A stretch of DNA of 64,000 bases, taken from contig CAYUXI010000002.1 in assembly GCA_964448855.1 (NCBI GenBank), forward strand, positions 124,001 through 188,000, read 5' to 3'. The notes under the pieces were generated by a model. The model searched no databases, was not told the DNA's origin, and worked only from the letters and a program-made list of their open reading frames with translations. Below, in pieces: positions 44,758 through 54,251 of the stretch. The stretch comes from QAMX01 sp964448855. Lineage in GTDB: Bacteria > Bacillota > Clostridia > Oscillospirales > QAMX01. The stretch's first letter is position 1. The number at the start of each line of letters is the position of its first letter. The translations under genes were made by a program, and so were the position numbers.

Positions 44758-46149
44758 ATGCTGAACACAGAAAAAACCATGGATAAAATCGTTGCGCTCT
44801 GCAAAAACAGAGGCTTTATCTTCAGCGGCAGCGAAATTTATGGCGGACTGGCCAACACCTGGGACTACGGCCCGCTGGGTGTGGAATTCAAAAACAATGT
44901 CAAACGCGCCTGGTGGAAAAAATTTGTCCAGGAATGCCGCTATAACGTCGGTGTTGACTGCGCCATTCTGATGAACCGGGAAACCTGGGTTGCATCCGGC
45001 CATGTGGTCAATTTCAATGACCCGCTGATTGACTGCAAGCACTGCAAAATGCGCCACCGCGCCGATAAGCTCGTGGAAGCGTGGAATGCAGAGCATGGCA
45101 TCGAAATGTCCATTGAAGCCATGACCAACGACCAGCTGACCGATTATATCGCCGAGCACGGCGTGACCTGCCCCGGCTGCGGCCAGTCGGAATTCACGCC
45201 CATCCGCAAATTCAATATGATGTTCAAAACGCATCAGGGCGTCACCGAAGAATCCCAGAATGAGGTCTATCTCCGTCCGGAGACGGCACAGGGCATCTTT
45301 GTCAACTTCAAAAATATCGCCCGCAGCACCCGCCGGAAAATCCCGTTTGGCGTCTGCCAGGTCGGTAAGAGCTTCCGCAACGAAATCACACCGGGGAACT
45401 TCACCTTCCGTACCCGCGAATTCGAACAGATGGAGCTGGAATTCTTCTGCAAACCGGATACCGATCTCGAATGGTTCGAGTTCTGGCGCGCATACTGCCG
45501 CGATTGGCTGCTGGCTCTCGGCATGAAGGAGGAGAACCTCCGTCTCCGCGACCATGCAAAGGAAGAGCTGTCGCACTATTCCAAAGCCACCACAGACTTT
45601 GAATTCCTTTTCCCGTTCGGCTGGGGCGAGCTGTGGGGCGTTGCAGACCGCACCGACTATGACCTGAAGGCGCATCAGGAGCACTCCGGCGTCGAGATGG
45701 ATTACTTTGATGCGGAAGAAAACAGAAAATACATCCCGTACGTCATTGAACCGTCCCTCGGAGCCGACCGCGCCGCACTGGCGTTCCTCTGCGACGCATA
45801 TGACGAAGAGACCATCGCGGAGGGCGACGTCCGCACGGTGCTGCGCCTGCATCCGGCACTGGCTCCCTATAAGGCCGCCATTCTGCCGCTGTCCAAAAAG
45901 CTGTCCGACAAAGCCGGTGAAGTCTTCGCCGACCTCTCCAAGGATTTCTCTGTCGACTTTGACGATGCCGGCTCCATCGGCAAGCGCTATCGCCGCCAGG
46001 ACGAAATCGGGACGCCTTTCTGCGTGACCTATGACTTTGATTCGGAAAATGACGGCTGCGTCACTGTCCGCGACCGCGATTCCATGGAGCAGATTCGTCT
46101 GCCGATTGCCGAACTGAAAACCTATCTGAACGAAAAAATTGCCTTCTGA
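44758..46149 (+). CDS. glyS: Glycyl-tRNA synthetase, dimeric (alpha2) type
   Basis: A 463-residue class II synthetase charging tRNA-Gly. Seen are the N-terminal KNRGFIFSGSEIYGGLANTW-type opening, a zinc-binding pair (DCKHCK near residue 93 and TCPGCG near 139), motif 2 (SFRNEITPGNFTFRTREFEQ), motif 3 region (EPSLGADR) and the C-terminal anticodon-binding domain. It is the single-chain type found in Gram-positives rather than the glyQ/glyS heterotetramer. ATG 44758 has AAAGGA nine bases upstream. Monocistronic, with terminator at 46163-46209. Confidence 0.96.
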   Translation: MLNTEKTMDKIVALCKNRGFIFSGSEIYGGLANTWDYGPLGVEFKNNVKRAWWKKFVQECRYNVGVDCAILMNRETWVASGHVVNFNDPLIDCKHCKMRHRADKLVEAWNAEHGIEMSIEAMTNDQLTDYIAEHGVTCPGCGQSEFTPIRKFNMMFKTHQGVTEESQNEVYLRPETAQGIFVNFKNIARSTRRKIPFGVCQVGKSFRNEITPGNFTFRTREFEQMELEFFCKPDTDLEWFEFWRAYCRDWLLALGMKEENLRLRDHAKEELSHYSKATTDFEFLFPFGWGELWGVADRTDYDLKAHQEHSGVEMDYFDAEENRKYIPYVIEPSLGADRAALAFLCDAYDEETIAEGDVRTVLRLHPALAPYKAAILPLSKKLSDKAGEVFADLSKDFSVDFDDAGSIGKRYRRQDEIGTPFCVTYDFDSENDGCVTVRDRDSMEQIRLPIAELKTYLNEKIAF

Positions 46150-46162
46150 TAGGCTCAATTGC

Positions 46163-46209
46163 AAAAGCACGGAGCCACCGTTATGAAATCCCGGCTCCGT
46201 GCTTTTTTT
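46163..46209 (+). terminator. Terminator of glyS
   Basis: A 14-bp stem (AAAAGCACGGAGCC and complement), 16-base loop, and a run of seven T. Confidence 0.9.
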
Positions 46210-46237
46210 GAACCCATCCGAAAAAGGAGAAGCAACC

Positions 46238-47044
46238 ATGCAATATGTCCTTGTAACCGGTGCATCCGGCGGTATGGGGCGCGCCGTAGCCAGACGAATG
46301 GCAGAAGCGGGCTTCGGCGTCTTCGCGCTGGATCGGGTACCGGGCGAAGCGGATGAAAGGATCATCCCGCTGACGGTCGATCTGACCTGCGAACAGGCGG
46401 TGCAGCAGGCGGCCGAAACCGTTCGCCAGACAACCGATTCGCTGTACGCGATTCTGCACTTTGCCGGAATGTACCAGCTGGACTCTCTGGTGGAAATGAC
46501 AGCGGAGCGCTTTGAGCAGATCTTTCAGGTCAACCTGTTGGCCGCATTTCTGGTGAACCGCACCTTTTTCCCGTTCCTCCGGAAAGGCAGCCGGATTCTC
46601 ATGACCACGAGCGAGCTGGCACCGCTGGACCCGCTGCCCTTCACCGGCATCTATGCCGTCAGCAAAGCGGCGCTCGATCGCTACGCTTATGCACTGCGCA
46701 TGGAGCTGCAGCTGCGCGATATCGCCGTATCGGTGCTGCGCGCCGGTGCCGTGCAGACCCATATGCTCGGCGCTTCCACCGATGCGCTGACGCGCTTCTG
46801 CAACACCACGGCGCTCTATTCGTGCAACGCCGAACGCTTTCGCCGGATTGTCGATCGCGTGGAGGCCAAGTGCATCCCGCCGGAGGCGATTGCGGAGCGG
46901 GTGCAGCGCATCCTGCAAACCCGCCATCCCGCATTTGCCTACGCCATCAATCGCAACCCGCTTTTGCGCCTTCTGAACGCTCTGCCGCAGCGCACACAAA
47001 TGTGGATCATCCGCCGACTGCTGCGCGAACCGGCAAAAAAATGA
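46238..47044 (+). CDS. Short-chain dehydrogenase/reductase (SDR)
   Basis: A 268-residue SDR with the Rossmann motif TGASGGMGRAVA (residues 7-18), a FAGMYQ segment in place of the usual NNAG, catalytic Ser in MTTSE and YAVSK (Tyr-x-x-x-Lys). It uses NAD(P)H on an unknown carbonyl or alcohol. ATG 46238 has AAAAAGGAGA upstream. It is followed after 45 bases by a lipoprotein gene, with which it may be co-transcribed. The unusual FAGM replaces the canonical Asn-Ala-Gly but is common in divergent members. Confidence 0.88.
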   Translation: MQYVLVTGASGGMGRAVARRMAEAGFGVFALDRVPGEADERIIPLTVDLTCEQAVQQAAETVRQTTDSLYAILHFAGMYQLDSLVEMTAERFEQIFQVNLLAAFLVNRTFFPFLRKGSRILMTTSELAPLDPLPFTGIYAVSKAALDRYAYALRMELQLRDIAVSVLRAGAVQTHMLGASTDALTRFCNTTALYSCNAERFRRIVDRVEAKCIPPEAIAERVQRILQTRHPAFAYAINRNPLLRLLNALPQRTQMWIIRRLLREPAKK

Positions 47045-47089
47045 CACGCCGTCCCGAAAAAACGGACGACGGGGAAGGGAGAAACCTGT

Positions 47090-49357
47090 ATGAAGAAAAA
47101 ACGCTGGCGCCTGCTCGCACTCCTGCAGGCGATTCTGATGCTCCAAACGGCCTGTTCCTCCGGCACTTCGGCGAATCCACAGCCGGAACCGGAGATGACC
47201 AACACACTGACAGCCGGTGCATACACGCTGCAATTTGAAACAACGGACGGACAATGGGGACTCCGGCTTGCAGACGCATCCGGCACGCAGTTTCTCCAAA
47301 CGACGCCCATGACGGTGATGACCGTCACCTCGGCGGAGTCGCAGCCGGTGGAGACCGCTGCGGGCTATGAGACGGTCGAAACACGCGACGGAACGGTGGT
47401 CGCCCGCGGAACGGTGCACACCGCAGACGGCGCGGCGATTGACTTTGTCGATACCTACAGCACGTCCGGGAACGCATTCCTGATGGAACGCGCCGTCACC
47501 GTTGCAGCAGCCGGAACGGCAGAAACGGGCTTTGCCACCGCGTTTGCGATTGCGGACGTCACTGGCGGGACGGCTGACGACTATGAATATTTCATCCCGT
47601 CGATCATTTACAAGGACAATACCTGCCTGAAACACAACAGCATCCTGGCGTCGCTGGATGCAGTCAACCTCGTCAAGGAAACGCGCTGCGGAACGCCGCT
47701 GGCCATGCTCCGTGGCAAGCAGGACGGCGCCTCCGTTGCGCTTGTTCATGTGAACCCGCAGCTGTCCGGGACGGCCGATCAGCTCGGCGCACCCTGCCTG
47801 ATCTCCGACGAACAGCTCTATGGTTCTCTGGGCTTCACGCTCGATGGCCGCGCTTCGGTGGATTTTGTCTGGCCATCCACGGAAACGCCGACCTCGTACC
47901 TGACGGAAGGCACCGTGCGGCGCTACCATTCCCTCACACCCGGCCGTGAACAGCATTATACGCTCGGCATCCTGCCGCTGCAAAGCGACCTCTGGAATAC
48001 GGCCATGGTCGAGACGTACCTGTCGGCGCTGTCACTTTCCACCATCGAGGTGGACACCGATGTGGATTTGAACCGCGTCTATGACCTCAATATGGAGCTG
48101 TACGATGCGCTGTACCTGAAATATGAAGGAAGCAACGGCAAATATGCCGCCGGATATCCGTTTGCCGTCAATGTCATCGATTTTGACCGCTATTATGAAG
48201 TCTCCTTCCAAATGGGCTTTATCGGCGCACAGACGGCCATCGCAGCAGAGCTGCTGCGCGACGGCATCCGCAACGATCGCCCATCGTCGCTGGAAAAGGG
48301 GACGGAAATCCTGAACTTCTGGACATCGGAAACCGTCTTTTCGGATGTACTGCCGAGCGTGTGGTGGAAGCCCGCAGAAGGGGGCGACGCTGGGAGCCAT
48401 GTCGGCTATCCGGCCTTCCTGCGCTGCTTTGTTGACGGCGCGGAGGGGCTGCTGAATGCCTGCATCTACGGCGCGGAAGCCGATCTGGATGTGTCGGCCT
48501 GGGAGGCTGCGGTCATCCGCATCGCCGATTTCCTGGCGGACAACCAGAACGATGACGGCTCCTATTACCGCGCCTACTGGCGCGGCGGCAAACCGGCCAG
48601 CGAATCCTATCAGAGCAAGTCCAAGCTGAATACGCCGGTTGCGGTGCGGTTCCTCTGCCGGATGTATGAATATACCGGCAACGAAGCCTACCGGACTGCG
48701 GCAGAACGCGCCGCGGACTACTGCTATCGGGAGCTGTATGAAGCACTCGGACAGTACGTCGGCGGAACGCCGGACAACCCGAATGTGCCAGACAAGGAGG
48801 CCGCCATTTACGCGCTCTATGCGTTTTCCGCCATCTACGACCTGACGGGGGATGAACGGTACTACGCGGCGCTGGAGCACGCAGCCGTCTGTGCCATGTC
48901 CTGGGTCTATACCTATGACTACGCAGTCAGAGACGCGGCCAGTGAGGAATATGCGGCGCTGAACATCTTTGCAGACGGCGGCACCTCCGGCTGGTCGGTG
49001 ATCGCGACCGGCCACTCGGCGATTGACGTGTTCGGCTCCAACGCATATTATGAGCTGTTCCGCCAGTACCTCCGAAGCGGCAACGCGGTGTACCTGACCG
49101 TGGCAGAGCTGCTCCAGAACCACACGGCCAAAGCCATGGATCTCGACGGCAGCCGCGGCTACCTCTACGGCGGCTTTGCGCTGGAAGCCAGCAACACGGC
49201 TGACTGGGTGTTTTTCACCGCCGAAAACGGCGTATGGCTGCCGTGGATTGCAGCGGCCTTTATGGAACCCCTGATTCAGACGGAAGAACGGTTTGGCAAC
49301 GGCGATCTGGACACGCTGGTTGCACAGCATTCGCTGGACGAGCTGCGCCAAAACTGA
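47090..49357 (+). CDS. Large lipoprotein with (alpha/alpha)6-barrel-like glycosidase domain
   Basis: A 755-residue lipoprotein (signal with lipobox LQTAC, Cys about residue 22). An N-terminal beta-sandwich (about 30-300) precedes an alpha-helical region (about 330-755) rich in Trp/Tyr and helical-hairpin pattern (DNQNDDGSYYRAYW, AVRFLCRMYEYTGNEAYRTAA, ADGGTSGWSVIATGHSAID), resembling unsaturated-glucuronyl hydrolase or GH88/GH105/GH127-like (alpha/alpha)6 barrels. Family cannot be fixed. GGGAAGGGAGAAA precedes the ATG. It probably degrades a polysaccharide outside the cell. Confidence 0.7.
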   Translation: MKKKRWRLLALLQAILMLQTACSSGTSANPQPEPEMTNTLTAGAYTLQFETTDGQWGLRLADASGTQFLQTTPMTVMTVTSAESQPVETAAGYETVETRDGTVVARGTVHTADGAAIDFVDTYSTSGNAFLMERAVTVAAAGTAETGFATAFAIADVTGGTADDYEYFIPSIIYKDNTCLKHNSILASLDAVNLVKETRCGTPLAMLRGKQDGASVALVHVNPQLSGTADQLGAPCLISDEQLYGSLGFTLDGRASVDFVWPSTETPTSYLTEGTVRRYHSLTPGREQHYTLGILPLQSDLWNTAMVETYLSALSLSTIEVDTDVDLNRVYDLNMELYDALYLKYEGSNGKYAAGYPFAVNVIDFDRYYEVSFQMGFIGAQTAIAAELLRDGIRNDRPSSLEKGTEILNFWTSETVFSDVLPSVWWKPAEGGDAGSHVGYPAFLRCFVDGAEGLLNACIYGAEADLDVSAWEAAVIRIADFLADNQNDDGSYYRAYWRGGKPASESYQSKSKLNTPVAVRFLCRMYEYTGNEAYRTAAERAADYCYRELYEALGQYVGGTPDNPNVPDKEAAIYALYAFSAIYDLTGDERYYAALEHAAVCAMSWVYTYDYAVRDAASEEYAALNIFADGGTSGWSVIATGHSAIDVFGSNAYYELFRQYLRSGNAVYLTVAELLQNHTAKAMDLDGSRGYLYGGFALEASNTADWVFFTAENGVWLPWIAAAFMEPLIQTEERFGNGDLDTLVAQHSLDELRQN

Positions 49358-49384
49358 CCGCATCAACAGAAAGGAAGAAACAAT

Positions 49385-50176
49385 ATGACAAAGACCATTC
49401 GCGTCATGAGCATGAATCTCTGCTGCGATGACGCCGTCAATGTGGAGCGCCTGAGCGCATTCCCGCACCGGGCACAGCGCGTCTATGCGATGCTCGGCGA
49501 GTACCGCCCGGAGCTGATCGGCTTTCAGGAGGCGACCGACCGCATTCGGGAGAGCCTGATCGAGACGCTGACACCCATGGGATATGCGATTGTCGGCTGC
49601 GGCCGGGAGAAAAATTACCACGGTGAATCTACCTGCCTGGCCTATCGCCGGGATTTGTTCGAAATGATTGACGCGGAAACGTGCTGGCTCTCGCACACAC
49701 CGACGGTTCCGGCCTCGACGTATGGCGGCGACCAGAGCGGGTGCCCCAGAGTGTATACGGCGGTCACGCTGATGCACCGGGATATGACCGAGCCGTTCGT
49801 CTTCCTGAATACCCATCTCGACCATGTCGGGCAGAACGCACGGCTGCTGGGCGCGGCGCAGGTGATGCAGGTGCTGGCCAATCGCGGCCGCCACTGGATC
49901 CTCACCGGCGACATGAACGCCACACCCGATGCACCGGAAATCCGCTTCTTCACCGAGCAGACCGGCGACCGCCCGGTGCGGAATGCAACGGCCGATCTGG
50001 GCGGGACGTTTCACAATTACGGCAAAATCCCGCCGGAACGGATGGAACAAATCGACTACGTCTTTACCACCTTTGATGCGAATCCGGCTGATGCCTTCGT
50101 CGTTCGGGATACCCCGGTGAACGGCGTCTGGCTCTCGGATCACTGCCCGGTCTGCGCCACGATTGCGCTGGCGTAA
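49385..50176 (+). CDS. Endonuclease/exonuclease/phosphatase (EEP) family hydrolase
   Basis: A 263-residue EEP-fold protein: MSMNLCCDD (Asn), IGFQEA (Glu), FLNTHLDHVG (His), TGDMNATPDAPE (Asp/Asn) and WLSDHCPV (Asp-His) make a complete metal and catalytic set. No signal peptide, so cytoplasmic. The family includes DNases, phosphoinositide phosphatases and sphingomyelinase-like enzymes; small bacterial members like this are often uncharacterised. AAAGGAAG lies upstream of ATG 49385, 27 bases after the lipoprotein gene. Confidence 0.88.
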   Translation: MTKTIRVMSMNLCCDDAVNVERLSAFPHRAQRVYAMLGEYRPELIGFQEATDRIRESLIETLTPMGYAIVGCGREKNYHGESTCLAYRRDLFEMIDAETCWLSHTPTVPASTYGGDQSGCPRVYTAVTLMHRDMTEPFVFLNTHLDHVGQNARLLGAAQVMQVLANRGRHWILTGDMNATPDAPEIRFFTEQTGDRPVRNATADLGGTFHNYGKIPPERMEQIDYVFTTFDANPADAFVVRDTPVNGVWLSDHCPVCATIALA

Positions 50177-50197
50177 CCTGACTGGTATAAACGAAAC

Positions 50198-50228
50198 GGC
50201 CGCAGCCAAATTGGCTGCGGCCATTTTG
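50198..50228. terminator. Bidirectional terminator
   Basis: A perfect 12-bp stem (GGCCGCAGCCAA and complement) with a one-base loop core and T-run, between the convergent EEP and antiporter genes. Confidence 0.82.
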
Positions 50229-50260
50229 AACGGATTTCATGCTTGCATTGGATGCAGGGG

Positions 50261-51595
50261 CTATTGCGGGTTGGAGGAGGAGGCAGCGGCACCAACCGGC
50301 TCCGGCTGCTGCACTGACTCTTCTTCGGCATCCTGAACGACCGGCCGAATCGCCGTAGCAGTGGCTTCGGTCGTTCCGGCGGCTGCGACAGCATCCTCCC
50401 GGCGAATGGTGCCGGACAGGAACAACGCGCCCTTCGCAGCGGCCGGGCCAATCAGCTCGTACAGAACCGACGAGGAGAGAATGATCGTCAGCAGCAGATC
50501 ACCGGTTTCACCCGGCAGCATACGTTGCCCCAAGAAGGCCAGACCGATGGCAACACCGGCCTGCGGAATCAGAGCCAGCCCCAGGTATTTTCGAATCGGA
50601 CGGCTGGCACCGACAGCCAGCGAGGAGAAATACGTACCGGCGTATTTGCCGATGATCCGGATGAAGAAGTAGGCCAGACCGATGACGCCGGCGGTTTGAA
50701 TCGAGGACAGATCCAGACTCATCCCGGAAACGACGAAGAACATGGACATGATCGGCGGGGTGAAATTGTCCACCTGCTTGAACAGCTCCTTGTCGTGCGT
50801 CAGGTTGATATAACCGGCGCCGAAGACCATGCAGGCCAGCAGCGGAGACACATCGAAAATGGCGCAGAGACCGGAAATGCCGAGCAGCATGGCGGTGACC
50901 AGAATCAGACGGTTGTCGCGGCTGCGGCGGGCGTTGAGCAGCTTGCTCAGCACAAACGAACAGATAAAGCCCAGAACCGGCGCAGCAATGTTGTAGACAA
51001 TCGGAAGCAGAACGTCGCTGAGCTGGACACCGGCACCGCTGTTCGCTTCAGCCACGGCTGTGACAACGCCAAAGGTCAGCAGGCAGACAACGTCGTCCAG
51101 CGCAACCACCTGCAGCAGGACGTTGACGAACTCGCCGCGGGCGTGATACTGCCGGATGGTCATCATGGTGCTGGCCGGGGCGGTCGCCGTGGCGATGGCA
51201 CCCAGAATCAACGAGAAGTTCCAGTCGAGCTTGAAAATCCAGTGCATGGCAACCGTCACGAGGATGCCGGCAAAGAGCGCTTCACAAATCGTGATGATAA
51301 TGACACGGAAGCCGGCCTCACGCAGGACTTCCTTCTTAAAAAACTTCCCGACGCCGAACGCGATAAAGGCCAGCGCCACATCACTGACAAAGCTCATCTG
51401 CTCAATCAGATTGGTGGGGACAACGCCCAAAACGTAGGGGCCGATCAGAACACCGGCAATGATGTAGCCGGTGACGTTCGGCAGATGCAGCAGCTTGGTG
51501 AGACGTGTCACCAGAAAACCGCTGAGCAGAATCAGCGAGAGAGAAATGAGAATAATGCTGGTGTAGGGCATACCGTCAAAAAACTTGCTGAGCAT
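50261..51595 (-). CDS. Cation/proton antiporter, CPA2 family
   Basis: A 444-residue polytopic protein with about 12 helices (e.g. SIILISLSLILLSGFLVTRL, VTGYIIAGVLIGPYVLGVV) and the paired-Asp ion-binding motif ALDDVVCLL typical of CPA2 Na+/H+ or K+/H+ exchangers. A soluble tail of about 50 Ala/Glu/Gln-rich residues ends the protein; there is no RCK/TrkA domain. GGAGGTTTC precedes ATG 51595. The LysR gene is transcribed divergently 176 bases away, suggesting it controls this exchanger. Confidence 0.9.
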   Translation of the reverse strand: MLSKFFDGMPYTSIILISLSLILLSGFLVTRLTKLLHLPNVTGYIIAGVLIGPYVLGVVPTNLIEQMSFVSDVALAFIAFGVGKFFKKEVLREAGFRVIIITICEALFAGILVTVAMHWIFKLDWNFSLILGAIATATAPASTMMTIRQYHARGEFVNVLLQVVALDDVVCLLTFGVVTAVAEANSGAGVQLSDVLLPIVYNIAAPVLGFICSFVLSKLLNARRSRDNRLILVTAMLLGISGLCAIFDVSPLLACMVFGAGYINLTHDKELFKQVDNFTPPIMSMFFVVSGMSLDLSSIQTAGVIGLAYFFIRIIGKYAGTYFSSLAVGASRPIRKYLGLALIPQAGVAIGLAFLGQRMLPGETGDLLLTIILSSSVLYELIGPAAAKGALFLSGTIRREDAVAAAGTTEATATAIRPVVQDAEEESVQQPEPVGAAASSSNPQ

Positions 51596-51771
51596 GAGAA
51601 ACCTCCGTTAAAAATACAAAAACCCCAGGGCAAAGATGCAGGCCGTGTTCCGAAACAGGACTTGCATTTTCGCTCAGGCTATGGTATTATTATATCGCAA
51701 ATTTTCATAATGTCAAATTATCTTTTGCTTGAATGGGATAACGAAACGATATGGAGGAGGCGGTTCCCTTG

Positions 51772-52668
51772 ATGGACGCAAAACTGATCACACTGCTGCG
51801 CGTGCAGGAATCCGGCAGCTTTACCCGGGCGGCGGAGTCGCTCTCACTGACCCAGCCTGCGGTCAGCAAGCACATTCGGACGCTGGAAAAGGAGCTGGGC
51901 ATCCGCATCTTTAACCGCGGAGAAGGCGAGATGAAATTGACCCGCGAAGGGGAAATTGTCGCAAAATACGCAAAACGAATCGAAATGCTGTATCTGAACC
52001 TCGAACAGAGCCTGAAGGATGAAAAAAAGTATATCACCCGCCTTTCTGTCGGCATGACGCATACGGCGGAGAGCAACGTCATGGCCGAGGTGCTTGCGCG
52101 GTATTCCAGCGAACGGCAGGGCGTCTGCCTGACAATTGTCACGGACACCATTCAGAATCTCTACGCCAAGCTCCGCACCTATGAAATTGACCTGGCGGTC
52201 GTGGAGGGGCGCGCATCGGACAGCAGCTTCAATTCCATCCTCCTGGATACCGATTGCCTGATTTTGGCCGTTTCGACGGAAAATCCGCTGGCAGACAGGA
52301 ATATTGTCACATTATCCGAGCTGAAAAAGCAGAAAATGATCCTGCGCCTGCCCAATTCCGGCACGCGCAACCTGTTTGCTTCCCACCTGGAAAGCAATAA
52401 CCTCTCTCTGGACGATTTCAATGTCATCCTCGAGGTGGACAATATCGCCACCATCAAAGACTTGGTTCGCCGGAACTTCGGCGTCTCCATCCTGGCCAAA
52501 AGCGCCTGCCTGGAGGAGCTGCGAAAGGGCAAGCTGGTTGCACTGCCGGTCGAAAACCTGAGCATGATCCGGGAGGTCAATCTGGTCTATCACCGCGATT
52601 TCGAACACGTTGACATCCTGCGCGACCTGTCCAAAATGTACTTTGAATACGGCAAACAGAGCGAATAA
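51772..52668 (+). CDS. LysR-family transcriptional regulator
   Basis: A 298-residue LysR regulator: winged HTH (about 1-60: SGSFTRAAESLSLTQPAVSK then LEKELGIRIF), linker helix, and a periplasmic-binding-like effector domain (about 88-295). ATG 51772 follows GGAGGAGG by 11 bases; an in-frame ATG at 51751 lies on the ribosome site itself. Divergent from the antiporter gene with an A+T-rich intergenic region (51596-51771), the usual layout for a LysR target. The effector is unknown. Confidence 0.92.
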   Translation: MDAKLITLLRVQESGSFTRAAESLSLTQPAVSKHIRTLEKELGIRIFNRGEGEMKLTREGEIVAKYAKRIEMLYLNLEQSLKDEKKYITRLSVGMTHTAESNVMAEVLARYSSERQGVCLTIVTDTIQNLYAKLRTYEIDLAVVEGRASDSSFNSILLDTDCLILAVSTENPLADRNIVTLSELKKQKMILRLPNSGTRNLFASHLESNNLSLDDFNVILEVDNIATIKDLVRRNFGVSILAKSACLEELRKGKLVALPVENLSMIREVNLVYHRDFEHVDILRDLSKMYFEYGKQSE

Positions 52669-52717
52669 AAAACGCCCTCACCGAACGGAGCATGGCTTCG
52701 GTGAGGGCATTTTTTGC
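52667..52717. terminator. Bidirectional terminator after lysR-type gene
   Basis: An 18-bp stem (AAAAAACGCCCTCACCGAA and complement) begins at the stop codon of the LysR gene; A-run and T-run flank it, so it also serves the convergent esterase gene. Confidence 0.88.
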
Positions 52718-52782
52718 AGTGCAAACGAACAAAAAAATGATATGTACCCTTATATGGTCATAACAAAACGTTATAACCGGTC

Positions 52783-53649
52783 TCATTCCAGACCGCAGAT
52801 TTCGGCCATTCCGGCGAGGTGCAGCACCCAGTCGGCACATTCAGCAATCCAGCGCGACGGTTTGCGGGGTGGCAGACCCGATTCCGGCTGCGACGTCGTG
52901 AGCCAGTTGGAGAGTGCCAGCCCGTGTTCGCCCTCCGGATAGATGTGCATTTCAAAGGGGATGTGATGCTCCGTGAGCGCATTGGCCACCATCAGGCTGT
53001 TCTCAACCGGCACACAGGAGTCGGAGAAGGTGTGCCAGAGGAAGGCGGGCGGCGTCTGATCGTTGATGTGCAATTCCGTGCTGAGCAGTTGACGCATTTC
53101 CGGTGAATCCTGATCGCCGAGCAGATTGCGCATGGAGCCTTCGTGCGCCTTCAGCGTGGCCGACGACAAGGCACCGTAGCAGAGAATCATGCCGTTTGGC
53201 CGCAGCAGTTCAACCGGCAGCTGAAGCGTCTCGTGATAAAGCGGCTCCGACCAGTGTGTGGAATAGCTTCCGGCCAGATGTCCGCCTGCGGAAAAACCGA
53301 GGATGGAGATGCAGTCGGGGAGAATCTGATACCGGTCGGCATTGGAGCGAATCCAGGCCATGGCCGCAGCGGCTTCCAGCTGGAAGACCGGATAATGCGC
53401 CTGCGGAGCCACATGGTATTGCAGGACGAAGCATTGAATGCCGTGCGCCAGAAAGGCCAGCGCAATGGGCTCCGCTTCGCGCTCAGAGACAAACGCATAG
53501 GCACCGCCGGGACAGATTAAAACGGCCGGATAGCGCTTGTTGCCCAGCTCCGGCGACGCCGAACGGCAGTAGGAACGCAAAATGGTGGGTGTGCCAACGT
53601 CCGGCAGCAGGGGATATTGCTCATTCAGATTGATTTGTTCGCAGATCAT
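52783..53649 (-). CDS. Alpha/beta hydrolase (acetyl-esterase/BD-FAE-like)
   Basis: A 288-residue hydrolase with the oxyanion motif CPGGAYAFVS, nucleophile elbow GFSAGGHLAG (Ser), and catalytic Asp/His candidates in TFSDSCVPVENS and GEHGLAL. No signal peptide. This matches cytoplasmic acetyl-xylan or BD-FAE-type carbohydrate esterases; exact substrate unknown. AAAGGATAA precedes the ATG at 53649. The smpB gene lies 27 bases upstream on the same strand. Confidence 0.9.
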   Translation of the reverse strand: MICEQINLNEQYPLLPDVGTPTILRSYCRSASPELGNKRYPAVLICPGGAYAFVSEREAEPIALAFLAHGIQCFVLQYHVAPQAHYPVFQLEAAAAMAWIRSNADRYQILPDCISILGFSAGGHLAGSYSTHWSEPLYHETLQLPVELLRPNGMILCYGALSSATLKAHEGSMRNLLGDQDSPEMRQLLSTELHINDQTPPAFLWHTFSDSCVPVENSLMVANALTEHHIPFEMHIYPEGEHGLALSNWLTTSQPESGLPPRKPSRWIAECADWVLHLAGMAEICGLE

Positions 53650-53675
53650 CGGTCAATTATCCTTTCCTCATGTGT

Positions 53676-54143
53676 TTATTCGCGGCGATCTCTTGTTTTC
53701 AGCTGCTTTTCGATTTCACGGTCGGCCGCACGCTTGGCTTCCACCTCACGTTTGTCATACAGCTTTTTGCCCTTGCAGAGCCCGATTTCCAGCTTGATTT
53801 TCGAATTTTTCAGATAGAGCTTCAACGGAACAAGGGTCAGCCCGTCCTGCTTGATCGTGCTGTACAGGCGGCGAATTTCGCGCTTGTGAACCAGCAACCG
53901 TCGATCACGCATCGGGTCACGGTTGAAAATGTTGCCCTTTTCATAGGGACTGATATGGATGCCGCGTGCAAAGAGCTCTCCGTCCTTGACGGAACAAAAG
54001 CTGTCCTTCAGGTTGACAGCGCCGTTGCGGATGGACTTGACTTCCGTGCCGACCAGTGCAATACCGGCTTCCAGCTGTTCCAGGACAAAATAGTCATGCC
54101 AGGCTTTTTTGTTTTGCGCGATGATTTTGATGCCGTCAGCCAT
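53676..54143 (-). CDS. smpB: SsrA-binding protein SmpB
   Basis: A 155-residue SmpB, which delivers tmRNA to stalled ribosomes in trans-translation. Conserved segments are present: AQNKKAWHDYFVLE, EAGIALVGTEVKSIR, NLKDSF, FNRDPMRDRRLLVHKREI and the basic C-terminal tail (KGKKLYDKREVEAKR). ATG 54143 is preferred with GTGAGGT upstream; the ATG at 54158 sits on that site. The tmRNA gene itself is not within the window. It is probably transcribed together with the esterase gene. Confidence 0.96.
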   Translation of the reverse strand: MADGIKIIAQNKKAWHDYFVLEQLEAGIALVGTEVKSIRNGAVNLKDSFCSVKDGELFARGIHISPYEKGNIFNRDPMRDRRLLVHKREIRRLYSTIKQDGLTLVPLKLYLKNSKIKLEIGLCKGKKLYDKREVEAKRAADREIEKQLKTRDRRE

Positions 54144-54251
54144 GGACGCATACCTCACGTTTGAAAGGGTTTTTGGAGAAATCTCCTTCTATATCATACA
54201 ACGAATCAGGCGGAAAATCAAGTCGTTTTTGAAAAAAAGGAAAAGACTAGC

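Noticed and set aside
44485..46365. Minus-strand frame of 626 codons
   Set aside because: Antisense to glyS, an unmistakable housekeeping gene.
48032..50224. Minus-strand frame of 730 codons
   Set aside because: Antisense to the lipoprotein and EEP genes; no ribosome site or recognisable domain.
53650..54251. tmRNA (ssrA) gene near smpB
   Set aside because: No tRNA-like ends or tag-peptide frame can be seen; only a short A+T-rich intergenic region.
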